Assembly (NCBI GenBank): GCA_000433015.1
Contig: HF998013.1
Coordinates: forward strand, 32,053-57,697
DNA length: 25,645 nucleotides
Origin: Firmicutes bacterium CAG:631
GTDB taxonomy: Bacteria > Bacillota_I > Bacilli_A > RFN20 > CAG-631
Reading direction: 5' to 3'
Notes under the pieces: model-generated
The model's input: only the letters and a program-made list of their open reading frames with translations
Told to the model about the DNA's origin: nothing
The model's database searches: none
Position numbers and translations under genes: made by a program
Part shown: positions 1 to 7,297 of the stretch, one piece after another
Position numbering within the stretch: position 1 is the stretch's first letter
How the letters are laid out: each line of letters begins with the position of its first letter

Positions 1-67
1 GAATCTTATGTTCAAAGTCGTTGCACTTAATTACATTTTGAACTTTTTAAAAAGAAAACAAAAAGTA

Positions 68-96
68 TTGTAAATTATTTTTAATTTGTGTAAAAT
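68..96 (+). promoter_or_regulatory. Sigma-A type promoter for the small membrane protein gene
   Basis: The -35 box TTGTAA (68-73) and -10 box TAAAAT (91-96) are separated by 17 nt and lie about 30 nt upstream of the start codon at 126. The spacing is ideal and both boxes differ little from consensus. The surrounding sequence is so AT-rich that a chance match is possible. Confidence 0.6.
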
Positions 97-125
97 AAAT
101 AAGAACCATGTTAGGAGTTGAAAAA

Positions 126-386
126 ATGAGTAGAAAAGTTAGAAATATCATTTTTTATATTTTTATTGGTTGTGTTGCAGCATTATTTTTATTAGCTTTT
201 ATAGTTGGGATTATTTATGGCTTTGCAGGTGCTGGAAGTAAAGTAGTTATTGGTTTACGTAATTTCTTTATTGCTTTAGGTAATGCGGATGCATCTTTTG
301 TTAAATATTCGCCTTATATTTGTATTGGCGCAGGATTAGTTTTAACATTTAGTTTTTATAAAAAGTACAATACTAGAATTAATTAG
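126..386 (+). CDS. Small membrane protein with two predicted helices, function unknown
   Basis: This 86-residue protein matches no family I recognise. It has a short basic N-terminus (MSRKVRN), a long hydrophobic segment at about residues 8-33 and a second at about 62-78, and it ends in a basic tail. It is therefore probably a two-pass inner-membrane protein. An in-frame ATG at 108 is rejected because the Shine-Dalgarno TTAGGAG (111-117) lies downstream of it and is correctly spaced for the ATG at 126. The gene has its own promoter, and a terminator hairpin begins on its stop codon, so it looks like a mostly monocistronic unit with possible read-through into the dehydrogenase gene. Confidence 0.65.
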   Translation: MSRKVRNIIFYIFIGCVAALFLLAFIVGIIYGFAGAGSKVVIGLRNFFIALGNADASFVKYSPYICIGAGLVLTFSFYKKYNTRIN

Positions 387-411
387 CACTTGGGTTTCCA
401 GTGCTTTTTTT
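385..411 (+). terminator. Intrinsic terminator after the small membrane protein gene
   Basis: AGCACT (385-390) pairs with AGTGCT (400-405), with two further GC pairs near the loop, followed by seven T residues (405-411). The hairpin overlaps the last bases of the stop codon. The next gene's ribosome binding site begins at about 412 with no room for a separate promoter, so the hairpin probably acts as a partial terminator. Confidence 0.75.
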
Positions 412-425
412 AAAGGAGAGAAAAA

Positions 426-1190
426 ATGAAAGCGTTAATCACTGGAGCTAGTAGTGGCATTGGAAAAGCCGTTGCCATTGAGTTGGCTCAAAAAAATATA
501 GATTTAGTTTTAGTTGCTCGAAGACAAGAGGCTTTAGAACAATTAAAGAAAAGTTTACAATCTTATCCCATTCATATTGATGTATTTCCTTGTGATCTAA
601 AAGATGAAAAAAAATGTAAACAACTTGTCCAACAATTTAGTGATGCGCAAATTCTTATTAATAATGCGGGTTTTGGTGACGCGGGTGATTTTTTAAATAC
701 ATCTTTAGAAAAAGAGTTAGAAATGATTGATGTGAATATTAAAGCCATGCACATTTTATTAAAAACATTTACTCAACATTGGAAAACACAAAAACAAGAG
801 GCTTATGTTTTGAATGTAGCTTCTTTAGCTGCATTTCAAGCAGGGCCTAAAATGGCAACTTATTATGCAACAAAGGCTTATGTTTTACATTTAAGCGAAG
901 CTGTAGCTTTTGAATTAAAAAAAGAAAAGTTACCCATTCATATTTCAACGTTATGTCCGGGTCCTGTTGCTACTGAATTTAATCAAGTAGCAAATGTAAA
1001 ATTTCATGTCAAAGAATTATCTCCACAAAAAGTGGCAAAACTTGGTGTAAAAGGAATGTTTAAAAACAAAGCAATTATCATTCCTGGATTAAAAGGAAAA
1101 TTAGGAATTTTCTTTTCTCGATTCATCTCTAGAAAAATGGCACAACGCGTTGTCTATCGAGTGCAAGAAAAAAAGATAAATGGAAAATAA
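426..1190 (+). CDS. Short-chain dehydrogenase/reductase (classical SDR, YdfG/DltE-like)
   Basis: A cytosolic NAD(P)H-dependent oxidoreductase of the classical SDR family, 254 residues, which is the normal length. The Rossmann glycine motif TGASSGIG is at residues 6-13, NNAG at 79-82, the catalytic Ser at about 133, and the YxxxK pair at Y146/K150. Two arginines after beta-2 (VARR, 30-33) suggest a preference for NADP(H). A PGP motif follows the active site, as expected. The substrate cannot be read from the sequence. AAAGGAG is about 8 nt before the ATG. The gene sits directly behind a terminator and ahead of the ribosomal operon, so its context gives no pathway. Confidence 0.85.
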   Translation: MKALITGASSGIGKAVAIELAQKNIDLVLVARRQEALEQLKKSLQSYPIHIDVFPCDLKDEKKCKQLVQQFSDAQILINNAGFGDAGDFLNTSLEKELEMIDVNIKAMHILLKTFTQHWKTQKQEAYVLNVASLAAFQAGPKMATYYATKAYVLHLSEAVAFELKKEKLPIHISTLCPGPVATEFNQVANVKFHVKELSPQKVAKLGVKGMFKNKAIIIPGLKGKLGIFFSRFISRKMAQRVVYRVQEKKINGK

Positions 1191-1216
1191 ATGCAAGAGC
1201 GAATCTTGCATTTTTA
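1191..1216 (+). terminator. Intrinsic terminator after the SDR gene
   Basis: An 8-bp perfect stem, ATGCAAGA (1191-1198) with TCTTGCAT (1204-1211), has a GCGAA loop and runs into T residues (1211-1215) and further AT-rich sequence. It starts immediately after the stop codon and separates the dehydrogenase from the ribosomal operon promoter. Confidence 0.85.
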
Positions 1217-1267
1217 ATTTTATAATTAAAAAAAAAAAGAAAAAATGAAATAAAAAGTAAAAAAAAC

Positions 1268-1296
1268 TTGTCATTTAGAATTAAATTTGATAAAAT
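1268..1296 (+). promoter_or_regulatory. Main promoter of the S10-spc-alpha operon
   Basis: TTGTCA (1268-1273) and TAAAAT (1291-1296) are separated by exactly 17 nt. This is the only good promoter between the SDR terminator and rpsJ. The predicted transcription start at about 1303 gives an untranslated leader of roughly 120 nt. An A-rich stretch upstream (about 1227-1266) could serve as an UP element for strong expression. Confidence 0.75.
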
Positions 1297-1302
1297 AGCA
1301 AA

Positions 1303-1421
1303 TGTCAGTGTGGCGATGACGTCCGAGGTTGTCGGAACGCGATAAAACGTTGTCATTGAGCGTGCCGGGTTTTCGGATCGAGCAAGTCTAAGCTAGAACT
1401 AGGCGAAAGGAGAAAAAATTA
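1303..1421 (+). promoter_or_regulatory. Structured GC-rich 5' leader RNA of the ribosomal protein operon
   Basis: Between the promoter and rpsJ lies a non-coding block whose composition differs sharply from its surroundings: 53 of 100 bases at 1311-1410 are G or C. By eye it folds into a 7-bp closing stem (1314-1320 with 1352-1358, one GU pair). This encloses a 5-bp hairpin (TCCGA 1322-1326 with TCGGA 1332-1336) and a short ACG/CGT stem. A CCG/CGG hairpin (1365-1367 with 1374-1376) and a GTCTA/TAGGC hairpin (1386-1390 with 1400-1404, one GU pair) follow. The last stem ends one base before the Shine-Dalgarno AAAGGAG (1406-1412), which suits translational feedback. In Escherichia coli the equivalent leader is bound by L4; which ligand acts here, if any, is unknown. 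Confidence 0.6.
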
Positions 1422-1733
1422 ATGGCAAAAAGTAAAAAAATTAGAATCAGATTGAAAGCCTATGATCACAAAACTTTAGATAGTTCTGTGGCAAAAATCA
1501 TAGAAGCTGCAAAGAGTACAGGAGCGGTTGTGGTTGGTCCGATTCCTTTACCAACAGAAAAACAAGTTTATACGGTTTTACGTGCGGTTCATAAATACAA
1601 AGACTCACGTGAACAATTTGAAATTAGAACACACAAAAGATTACTTGATATCGTTAATCCAACCCCAAAAACAATGGACACCCTAACGAACTTAGTTTTA
1701 CCAAGTGGTGTAGATATCGAAATCAAATTATAA
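1422..1733 (+). CDS. rpsJ: 30S ribosomal protein S10
   Basis: First gene of the ribosomal block, 103 residues (family about 102). S10 sits in the head of the small subunit and, as NusE, also takes part in antitermination with NusB. The family signatures are clear: [10 protein letters not shown] at 8-17, GPIPLPT at 39-45, and the conserved [18 protein letters not shown] stretch at about 56-73. The start is fixed by AAAGGAG at 1406-1412. Its position directly behind the structured leader makes it the likely first target of any autoregulation. Confidence 0.97.
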   Translation: MAKSKKIRIRLKAYDHKTLDSSVAKIIEAAKSTGAVVVGPIPLPTEKQVYTVLRAVHKYKDSREQFEIRTHKRLLDIVNPTPKTMDTLTNLVLPSGVDIEIKL

Positions 1734-1752
1734 GTTGTGAGGAGGAGAAAAA

Positions 1753-2436
1753 ATGAAGGCTATTTTAGGTAGAAAAGTTGGCATGACTCAAGTCTTTGCA
1801 ACGGATGGTACTTTGATTCCTGTAACTGTAGTTGAAGTCTTACCTAATGTTGTTTTACAAAAAAGAACATTAGAAAAAGATGGATATGAAGCCGTACAAC
1901 TTGGTTATGAAGATAAAAAAGAAAAAAATGCAACAAAAGCTGAATTAGGTCATGTTAAAAAAGCAAATACCACTCCTAAAAGATTCATTAAAGAAGTGCA
2001 AGGCGATGAAATGAATGCTTATGAAGTGGGAAGTCAAGTGACTGTTGACTTATTCAAAGCTGGAGAATTAGTTGATGTCATTGGCGTGAACAAAGGAAAA
2101 GGATTCCAAGGTTCAATTAAACGTCATGGATATAGTAAAGGACCGATGGGACATGGTTCTGGATATCATCGTGGAATTGGTTCTATTGCTACTAGTGGTC
2201 GTACGAATAACCGCGTTCACCCAGGAACAAAAATGCCTGGGCATATGGGAAATGCTCAAACAACGATTTTAAATTTACAAGTCATTGCTGTAGATGCACA
2301 AAAGAATGCAATGTTAATTAAAGGGGCAATTCCAGGACCTAATCGTGGATTAGTTACAATTCGTTCGGCTGTAAAATATACAAAACATGTTCCTGCAGCA
2401 AAAACACTTTTTGTAAGAAGTGCTCAAGCTGAATAA
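1753..2436 (+). CDS. rplC: 50S ribosomal protein L3
   Basis: An early-assembling 23S rRNA binding protein that reaches towards the peptidyl transferase centre. It has 227 residues, somewhat longer than the usual 205-215. The excess is in the first half, around the Lys-rich segment at residues 55-80. [10 protein letters not shown] is at 6-15, GKGFQG at 115-120, and the central extension with the MPGHMG motif at 161-166. The gap to rpsJ is 19 nt and contains GAGGAGGAG. Confidence 0.97.
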   Translation: MKAILGRKVGMTQVFATDGTLIPVTVVEVLPNVVLQKRTLEKDGYEAVQLGYEDKKEKNATKAELGHVKKANTTPKRFIKEVQGDEMNAYEVGSQVTVDLFKAGELVDVIGVNKGKGFQGSIKRHGYSKGPMGHGSGYHRGIGSIATSGRTNNRVHPGTKMPGHMGNAQTTILNLQVIAVDAQKNAMLIKGAIPGPNRGLVTIRSAVKYTKHVPAAKTLFVRSAQAE

Positions 2437-2450
2437 GGAGGTCGAGTGAA

Positions 2451-3080
2451 ATGGAAATGAAATATGATGTTTTAAATAAAAATGGTGAAAAAGTAAAAGA
2501 CTATACACTTTCAGAAAACATTTTTGGTGTTGAATATCATCAACAAGTTGTTTTTGATGCCATTATGGTTGCAAGAGCAAACGAACGTCAAGCAACAGCT
2601 AAAACCAAAAAGAGAAGTGAAGTTCGTGGTGGTGGCAAAAAACCTTTCCGTCAAAAAGGAACTGGTCGTGCTCGTCAAGGGTCTTCTAGAGCTCCTCAAA
2701 TGGTCGGTGGGGGAAATGTTTTTGGTCCTACAGGAAACCAAAACTTCAAAATCAAACAAAATCGTAAAGAAGCTCGTTTAGCTTTAAAATCTGTTTTAAG
2801 TGAAAAAGTTTCAGAAAAAGATTTAATTATTGTTGATTCTTTTGATTTAGAAACACCAAAAACCAAAGAATTCGCAAGCATTTTAAAAAATGTTCATGCA
2901 AAAGATAAAGTTTTACTTGTTGTCGATGATGAAGATCGCGCAACGATTTTATCTGCAAGAAATATTGAAAATTTAAAAGTAGTTGGTCCTAGAGGAATTA
3001 ATGTTTATGATATCGTTAAGCATCATTCCTTAATTGTCAGTGAAAAGGCACTAACAACAATTGAGGAGGTATTTCAATAA
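2451..3080 (+). CDS. rplD: 50S ribosomal protein L4
   Basis: L4 lines the nascent-chain exit tunnel and is the S10-operon autoregulator in gammaproteobacteria. Length 209 residues, normal. The basic tunnel loop is intact (GGKKPFRQKGTGRARQG, about 61-77), followed by a glycine-rich GGGNVFGP stretch. An AAGGAGG lies about 9 nt before the ATG at 2451; the ATG at 2457 is a less well spaced alternative. The stop codon overlaps the rplW start as TAATG, so the two are probably translationally coupled. Confidence 0.97.
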   Translation: MEMKYDVLNKNGEKVKDYTLSENIFGVEYHQQVVFDAIMVARANERQATAKTKKRSEVRGGGKKPFRQKGTGRARQGSSRAPQMVGGGNVFGPTGNQNFKIKQNRKEARLALKSVLSEKVSEKDLIIVDSFDLETPKTKEFASILKNVHAKDKVLLVVDDEDRATILSARNIENLKVVGPRGINVYDIVKHHSLIVSEKALTTIEEVFQ

Positions 3081-3430
3081 TGGCTAGAGCAAAAAAAGCA
3101 GAAAAACCTGCTGTAGAAAATAATAAAAAGATTGTTGATAAATATTTTGATGTCATTATTAAACCATTAGTTACTGAAAAAACAATGAAGTTAACACAAC
3201 AAGAAAATAAAATTACGGTTGTGGTTGCTAAAAATGCTTCGAAAAATGAAATTAAAGATGCATTTGAAGCTATCTTTGGAGTTAAGGTAGCAAAAGTCAA
3301 TACGGTTCGTGTAAATCCTAAAGCAAAAAGAATGGGCCGCTATGAAGGACAAGTTCCTGGCTATAAAAAAGCTATTGTTAAATTGGCAGAAGGTCAAAGT
3401 TTGGACCTTTATAAAGAAGCCGCACAATAA
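3080..3430 (+). CDS. rplW: 50S ribosomal protein L23 with a basic N-terminal extension
   Basis: L23 sits at the tunnel exit and is the docking site for trigger factor and SRP. It has 116 residues against about 95-100 in the family. The extra part is at the N-terminus, where some 20 residues rich in Lys, Ala and Glu precede the conserved start of the fold (YFDVIIKPLVTEKT, about 22-35). GAGGAGG inside the end of rplD and the TAATG overlap support this start. The rest looks canonical. A 44-nt gap without a gene follows before rplB. Confidence 0.95.
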   Translation: MARAKKAEKPAVENNKKIVDKYFDVIIKPLVTEKTMKLTQQENKITVVVAKNASKNEIKDAFEAIFGVKVAKVNTVRVNPKAKRMGRYEGQVPGYKKAIVKLAEGQSLDLYKEAAQ

Positions 3431-3474
3431 AGGATACTTACTTTGTGAACTAAAAATTATAGGAGGAAGAAAAA

Positions 3475-4308
3475 ATGGGTATAAAAACATTTAAACCTGT
3501 TACGCCAAGTAGACGTAACATGACTCAATTAACCAATGATGAAATTACTAAAAGCACTCCTGAGAAAAGTTTGTTAATGTCATTTAACAAAAAAGGTGGA
3601 CGTAATAATCAAGGTCAAATTACTTGCCGTCATAAAGGTGGCGGACATAAACAAAAATATCGTATCATTGATTTTAAAAGAGAAAAAGATGGAATCAATG
3701 GAAGAGTTGCAGCAATTGAATATGATCCCAATCGTTCTGCAAATATTGCTTTAATTTATTATGTTGATGGTGAAAAAAGATATATTTTGGCACCAAAAGG
3801 AATTAAAGTGAATGATGTTATCGTTTCTGGAGAAAAGACAGATATCAAAGTCGGAAATGCTTTACATCTTATCAATATTCCAGATGGGGAATTTGTTCAT
3901 AACATTGAATTACATCCAGGTCGCGGAGGACAACTTATCCGTAGTGCTGGAACAAGTGCTCAAATTTTAGGTAAAGAAGGAAGATTTGTCACTTTACGTA
4001 TGGCAAGTGGCGAAGTTCGTAAAATTCTTGGTACTTGTAAAGCAACCATTGGTGTTGTTGGCAATGATGAATACAATCTTGTAAATTTAGGAAAAGCTGG
4101 TCGTAGTAGATGGTTAGGCATCCGCCCAACTGTTCGTGGTTCAGTTATGAATCCTAATGATCACCCTCATGGTGGTGGTGAAGGAAAATCGCCAGTAGGC
4201 AGACCTTCTCCAATGACTCCTTGGGGTAAAAAGGCACTTGGTGTCAAAACTCGTAAAAGTAAAAAATATTCTAATAAGTTAATTATTAGACGGAAAAACG
4301 ATAAATAA
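3475..4308 (+). CDS. rplB: 50S ribosomal protein L2
   Basis: A core 23S rRNA binding protein needed for subunit association and peptidyl transfer. Length 277 residues, normal. Conserved blocks include [17 protein letters not shown] at about 43-59, the SH3-like segment, and the C-terminal HPHGGGEG with the functionally important His at about 230, then PMTPWGKK at 246-253. TAGGAGG precedes the ATG. The upstream gap of 44 nt is longer than most in the operon but contains no terminator that I can see. Confidence 0.98.
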   Translation: MGIKTFKPVTPSRRNMTQLTNDEITKSTPEKSLLMSFNKKGGRNNQGQITCRHKGGGHKQKYRIIDFKREKDGINGRVAAIEYDPNRSANIALIYYVDGEKRYILAPKGIKVNDVIVSGEKTDIKVGNALHLINIPDGEFVHNIELHPGRGGQLIRSAGTSAQILGKEGRFVTLRMASGEVRKILGTCKATIGVVGNDEYNLVNLGKAGRSRWLGIRPTVRGSVMNPNDHPHGGGEGKSPVGRPSPMTPWGKKALGVKTRKSKKYSNKLIIRRKNDK

Positions 4309-4322
4309 GGGGGAGAGAGAAC

Positions 4323-4619
4323 ATGGCACGTAGCATTAAAAAAGGACCTTTTGCAGATAAGCATTTATTAAAAAAGGTAGATGCACTCAATGCGTCAGGA
4401 AAAAAAGAAGTTATTAAAACTTGGTCAAGAAGATCAACTATCTTCCCATCATTTGTTGAACACACATTTGCTGTATATAATGGACATGAACATATTCCAG
4501 TTTATGTAACTGAAGATATGGTTGGACATAAATTAGGTGAATTTGCTCCAACTAGAACTTATAAAGGACATACTGGTCATACAGCAGAAGATAAAGCTGC
4601 AAATGCAGCTAAAAAATAA
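4323..4619 (+). CDS. rpsS: 30S ribosomal protein S19
   Basis: A small-subunit head protein that contacts S13 and the large subunit. Length 98 residues (family about 92). RSIKKGPF at 3-10 and [11 protein letters not shown], then [19 protein letters not shown], are the family signatures. The C-terminus ends in an Ala/Lys run after the conserved GHTGH segment. GGGGGAGAG is placed about 6 nt upstream of the start. Confidence 0.97.
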   Translation: MARSIKKGPFADKHLLKKVDALNASGKKEVIKTWSRRSTIFPSFVEHTFAVYNGHEHIPVYVTEDMVGHKLGEFAPTRTYKGHTGHTAEDKAANAAKK

Positions 4620-4633
4620 GGAGGAATGAAACA

Positions 4634-4969
4634 ATGGAAGCAAAAGCAAGTGTAACAAATATCCGAATCACTCCTCAAAAAGCAAAATTAGTTGTCGATT
4701 TAGTTCGTGGAAAAAATGTACAAGATGCTTTAGATTTACTTTCTTTTACTAATAAATCTACATCACCTGTTTTATCTAAACTAATTAAATCAGCAACAGC
4801 AAATGCAACAAACAATTTCAAAATGGATGAAACGAAATTGTATATTAAAGAAATATGGGTAGGACCTGGCAGAACTTTAAAAAGATTTAGACCAGCCAAT
4901 AAAGGTAGCGCTCATAAAATTTTAAAAAGAACTTGCCATATCAATATCGTGGTAAGTGATGAAAGATAG
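4634..4969 (+). CDS. rplV: 50S ribosomal protein L22
   Basis: L22 sends a long beta-hairpin into the exit tunnel next to L4. Length 111 residues, normal. The N-terminal ITPQKAKLVVDLVRGK block (about 12-27) and the tunnel hairpin RPANKGSAHKILKRT (about 88-102) are intact. The start at 4634 follows AAGGAGG at 4618-4624. Confidence 0.97.
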   Translation: MEAKASVTNIRITPQKAKLVVDLVRGKNVQDALDLLSFTNKSTSPVLSKLIKSATANATNNFKMDETKLYIKEIWVGPGRTLKRFRPANKGSAHKILKRTCHINIVVSDER

Positions 4970-4984
4970 GAGGAAATAAACAGC

Positions 4985-5659
4985 ATGGGTCAAAAAGTAA
5001 GTCCAGTAGGATTAAGACTAGGAATCAATAGAGATTTTGAATCTAAATGGTATACTGATAAAGAATTTGGAACTTTTTTAATTGAAGATATCAAGATTCG
5101 TGAATATTTAGAATCAAAATTGAAAGATGCTGCTCTTTCAAAAGTCGATATTGAAAGAACAAAAACTGCTATCACATTAAACATTCATGTTGCTCGTCCT
5201 GGTGTAGTTTTAGGACAAGATGGCGCAAAATTAGAAGCACTTAAAAAGGAATTGAAAAAGATTGTTAAAAACAAAGATTTAAAAGTCAATGTTGTAACCG
5301 TTCAAAATCCTGATTTAGTGGCTATCTTAGTAGCACAAAGTATTGCTGAACAATTAGAAAAACGTCAATCCTTTAGAACGGCTCAAAAGAAAGCCATTCA
5401 ACGCGTAATGAAAGCTGGAGCTAAAGGAATTAAAACAGAAGTCAGTGGAAGACTTGGAGGTACAGATATTGCTCGTAGTGAAGGATATAGTGAAGGAATT
5501 GTTCCTTTACATACTTTACGTAGTGATATTGACTATGCCGTTGCAGAAGCACATACAACCTATGGTCGTTTAGGGGTTAAAGTTTGGATTTGTCGCGGAG
5601 AAATTATTCCTACAAAAGAAACGAAAGCCGATTCTTCTACTGAAAAGAAAGGAGAATAA
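4985..5659 (+). CDS. rpsC: 30S ribosomal protein S3
   Basis: An mRNA-entry-site protein with an N-terminal KH domain and a C-terminal S3 domain. Length 224 residues, normal. The start [13 protein letters not shown] is canonical. The KH loop reads GQDG (in [11 protein letters not shown], about 75-85), and the C-terminal domain has [20 protein letters not shown] lies upstream. The last codons carry the ribosome binding site of rplP, so translation of the two is probably coupled. Confidence 0.97.
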   Translation: MGQKVSPVGLRLGINRDFESKWYTDKEFGTFLIEDIKIREYLESKLKDAALSKVDIERTKTAITLNIHVARPGVVLGQDGAKLEALKKELKKIVKNKDLKVNVVTVQNPDLVAILVAQSIAEQLEKRQSFRTAQKKAIQRVMKAGAKGIKTEVSGRLGGTDIARSEGYSEGIVPLHTLRSDIDYAVAEAHTTYGRLGVKVWICRGEIIPTKETKADSSTEKKGE

Positions 5660-5663
5660 GCCT

Positions 5664-6086
5664 ATGTTAATGCCAAAAAGAACGAAATATAGAAGACCTC
5701 ACATTTTAAAATATGAAGGTCATTCCAAAGGTGGAAATGAAGTTTCCTTTGGTGAATGGGGATTACAAGCAACTTCTGGAGCATGGATTAGTGATCGTCA
5801 AATTGAAGCTGCACGTATTGCAATTACTCGTTATACCAAAAGAGGTGGTAAAGTATGGATTCGTATTTTCCCACAACTTGCTAAAACGAAAAAACCACTT
5901 GAAGTCAGAATGGGTTCTGGTAAAGGCTCTCCTGAACTTTGGGTAGCTGTTGTTAAAGAAGGTAAAGTTATGTTTGAAATTGGTGGAGTGCCAGAAGCAG
6001 ATGCCAAAAAAGCATTAAAATTGGCCTCTTATAAATTGCCAGTAGACACAAAAATTGTGGCTAGAAAAAAAGTAGGTGAAGAATAA
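5664..6086 (+). CDS. rplP: 50S ribosomal protein L16
   Basis: L16 organises the A-tRNA site on the large subunit. Length 140 residues, normal. It starts with the family's MLxPKRxKYRR signature and keeps the [22 protein letters not shown] block and the RMGSGKG loop. AAAGGAG lies within the last rpsC codons. The stop overlaps the rpmC start (TAATG). Confidence 0.97.
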   Translation: MLMPKRTKYRRPHILKYEGHSKGGNEVSFGEWGLQATSGAWISDRQIEAARIAITRYTKRGGKVWIRIFPQLAKTKKPLEVRMGSGKGSPELWVAVVKEGKVMFEIGGVPEADAKKALKLASYKLPVDTKIVARKKVGEE

Positions 6087-6289
6087 TGACAGTTGCTGAA
6101 ATTAGAGAAATTCAAACTCCAGATTTGATTAAAAAAGTAAGTGAATTAAAGCAAGAATTATTTGCACTTCGATTCCAACAAGGTACAGGACAACTTACTG
6201 AAACTGGAAAAATTCACGAAGTAAAAAAGACAATTGCTAGAATTCTTACAATCTTAAAAGAAAGAGAAATGGAAAAGGAGGACGTATAA
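6086..6289 (+). CDS. rpmC: 50S ribosomal protein L29
   Basis: A two-helix protein near the tunnel exit beside L23. Length 67 residues, normal. The motif [14 protein letters not shown], about residues 24-37, is diagnostic, with a further conserved helix ending in ILTILKERE. It starts on the A of the rplP stop codon. The gene ends with GAAAAGGAGG, which serves rpsQ. Confidence 0.96.
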   Translation: MTVAEIREIQTPDLIKKVSELKQELFALRFQQGTGQLTETGKIHEVKKTIARILTILKEREMEKEDV

Positions 6290-6290
6290 T

Positions 6291-6554
6291 ATGGAAAGAA
6301 ATCGTAGAAGAGTTATCGTAGGAACAGTTGTTTCAACTAAAAACTTAAAAACCATTACGGTTGAAGTTTCTTTAAGTGAAAAACATCCTCTTTATAAGAA
6401 AAATTTTAAATCAACGAAAAAATATAGAGCTCATGATGAACATGGCGAAGCAAAAGTAGGAGATATTGTAAAAATTGCAGAAACAAGACCATTATCTGCT
6501 ACGAAACGTTTCCGCCTTGTTGAAATTACAAAAAGAGCCGAAGAAGTTCAATAG
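6291..6554 (+). CDS. rpsQ: 30S ribosomal protein S17
   Basis: A primary 16S rRNA binding protein with an OB fold. Length 87 residues, normal. [21 protein letters not shown] and the [22 protein letters not shown] segment are characteristic. It follows rpmC by a single base, with its ribosome binding site inside rpmC. Confidence 0.97.
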   Translation: MERNRRRVIVGTVVSTKNLKTITVEVSLSEKHPLYKKNFKSTKKYRAHDEHGEAKVGDIVKIAETRPLSATKRFRLVEITKRAEEVQ

Positions 6555-6568
6555 AGGAGGCGCAAATC

Positions 6569-6943
6569 ATGATACAAAATTTAAGTCGATTAGTCGTAGC
6601 TGATAATTCAGGTGCACGTGAAGTGATGGCTTTCCGTCTTCTTGGTGGTTCTAAAAGAAAATTTGCAAGTATTGGTGACGTTGTCATTTGTTCTGTTAAA
6701 ACGGCCGCACCAAATGCTGAAATCAAAAAGGGAGACATTGTTCGCGCAGTAGTTGTTCGGACAAAAAAAGGCGTTCAACGTGAAAATGGTTCACACATTT
6801 CTTTTGATGATAACGCAGTAGTTATTATTAAAGAAGATGGAACTCCACGCGGAACTCGGGTTTTTGGACCAGTTGCTCGTGAACTTCGTGATAAGGGAGA
6901 AAGTTATATGAAAATCTTATCCCTTGCTCCAGAAGTATTATAG
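6569..6943 (+). CDS. rplN: 50S ribosomal protein L14
   Basis: An interface protein that forms a bridge with the small subunit and binds the silencing factor RsfS. Length 124 residues (family 122). [11 protein letters not shown] near the N-terminus, [18 protein letters not shown] and FGPVARELR are conserved. GAGGAGG lies upstream of the ATG. The last codons run into the rplX ribosome binding site GTGGAGG. Confidence 0.97.
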   Translation: MIQNLSRLVVADNSGAREVMAFRLLGGSKRKFASIGDVVICSVKTAAPNAEIKKGDIVRAVVVRTKKGVQRENGSHISFDDNAVVIIKEDGTPRGTRVFGPVARELRDKGESYMKILSLAPEVL

Positions 6944-6956
6944 TGGAGGTAACAAT

Positions 6957-7286
6957 ATGAAAATCAAAAAAGGCGATAAAGTGATGGTCATTACAGGCCA
7001 TGAAAAAGGAAAAGAAGGCGTTGTTACAAAAGCTTTTCCAAAAGAAGAAAAAGTCATCGTTGAAGGTTTAAATATGGTTACAAAACACAATAAACCCAAT
7101 CAACAAAATACAGAAGGAACCATTACAAAACAAGAAGCTCCAATTCATGTTTCTAATGTAATGATTCTTGATCCAAAAACAAAAAAACCAGTTCGTGTTG
7201 GTTATGCTTTTGAAGAAGTAAAAGGAAAAAAAGTAAAGGTTCGCATTTCTAAAGGGAAAAATGCGTCTGGCGCTAAATTAGACTAG
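6957..7286 (+). CDS. rplX: 50S ribosomal protein L24
   Basis: An assembly-initiator protein with a KOW motif. Length 109 residues, normal. The sequence [19 protein letters not shown] at the N-terminus is the KOW core. I chose the ATG at 6957 and not the longer frame opening at 6924, because GTGGAGG ends 7 nt before it and the family starts at this point; the longer version would overlap rplN by 20 nt and add unmatched residues. Confidence 0.96.
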   Translation: MKIKKGDKVMVITGHEKGKEGVVTKAFPKEEKVIVEGLNMVTKHNKPNQQNTEGTITKQEAPIHVSNVMILDPKTKKPVRVGYAFEEVKGKKVKVRISKGKNASGAKLD

Positions 7287-7297
7287 GAGGTAAAAAC

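Noticed and set aside
1..72. Short open frames at the left edge ending at 28-30 and 70-72
   Set aside because: Too short to recognise as the end of an upstream gene, and no frame shows a familiar C-terminus.
1129..1356. Minus-strand Phe/Leu-rich ORF spanning the rpsJ promoter
   Set aside because: It covers a terminator, a promoter and the structured leader; its composition comes from A-rich plus-strand sequence.
3431..3474. Longer gap between rplW and rplB as a possible terminator or promoter
   Set aside because: No hairpin with a T tract and no paired -35/-10 boxes could be found; only the rplB ribosome binding site is clear.
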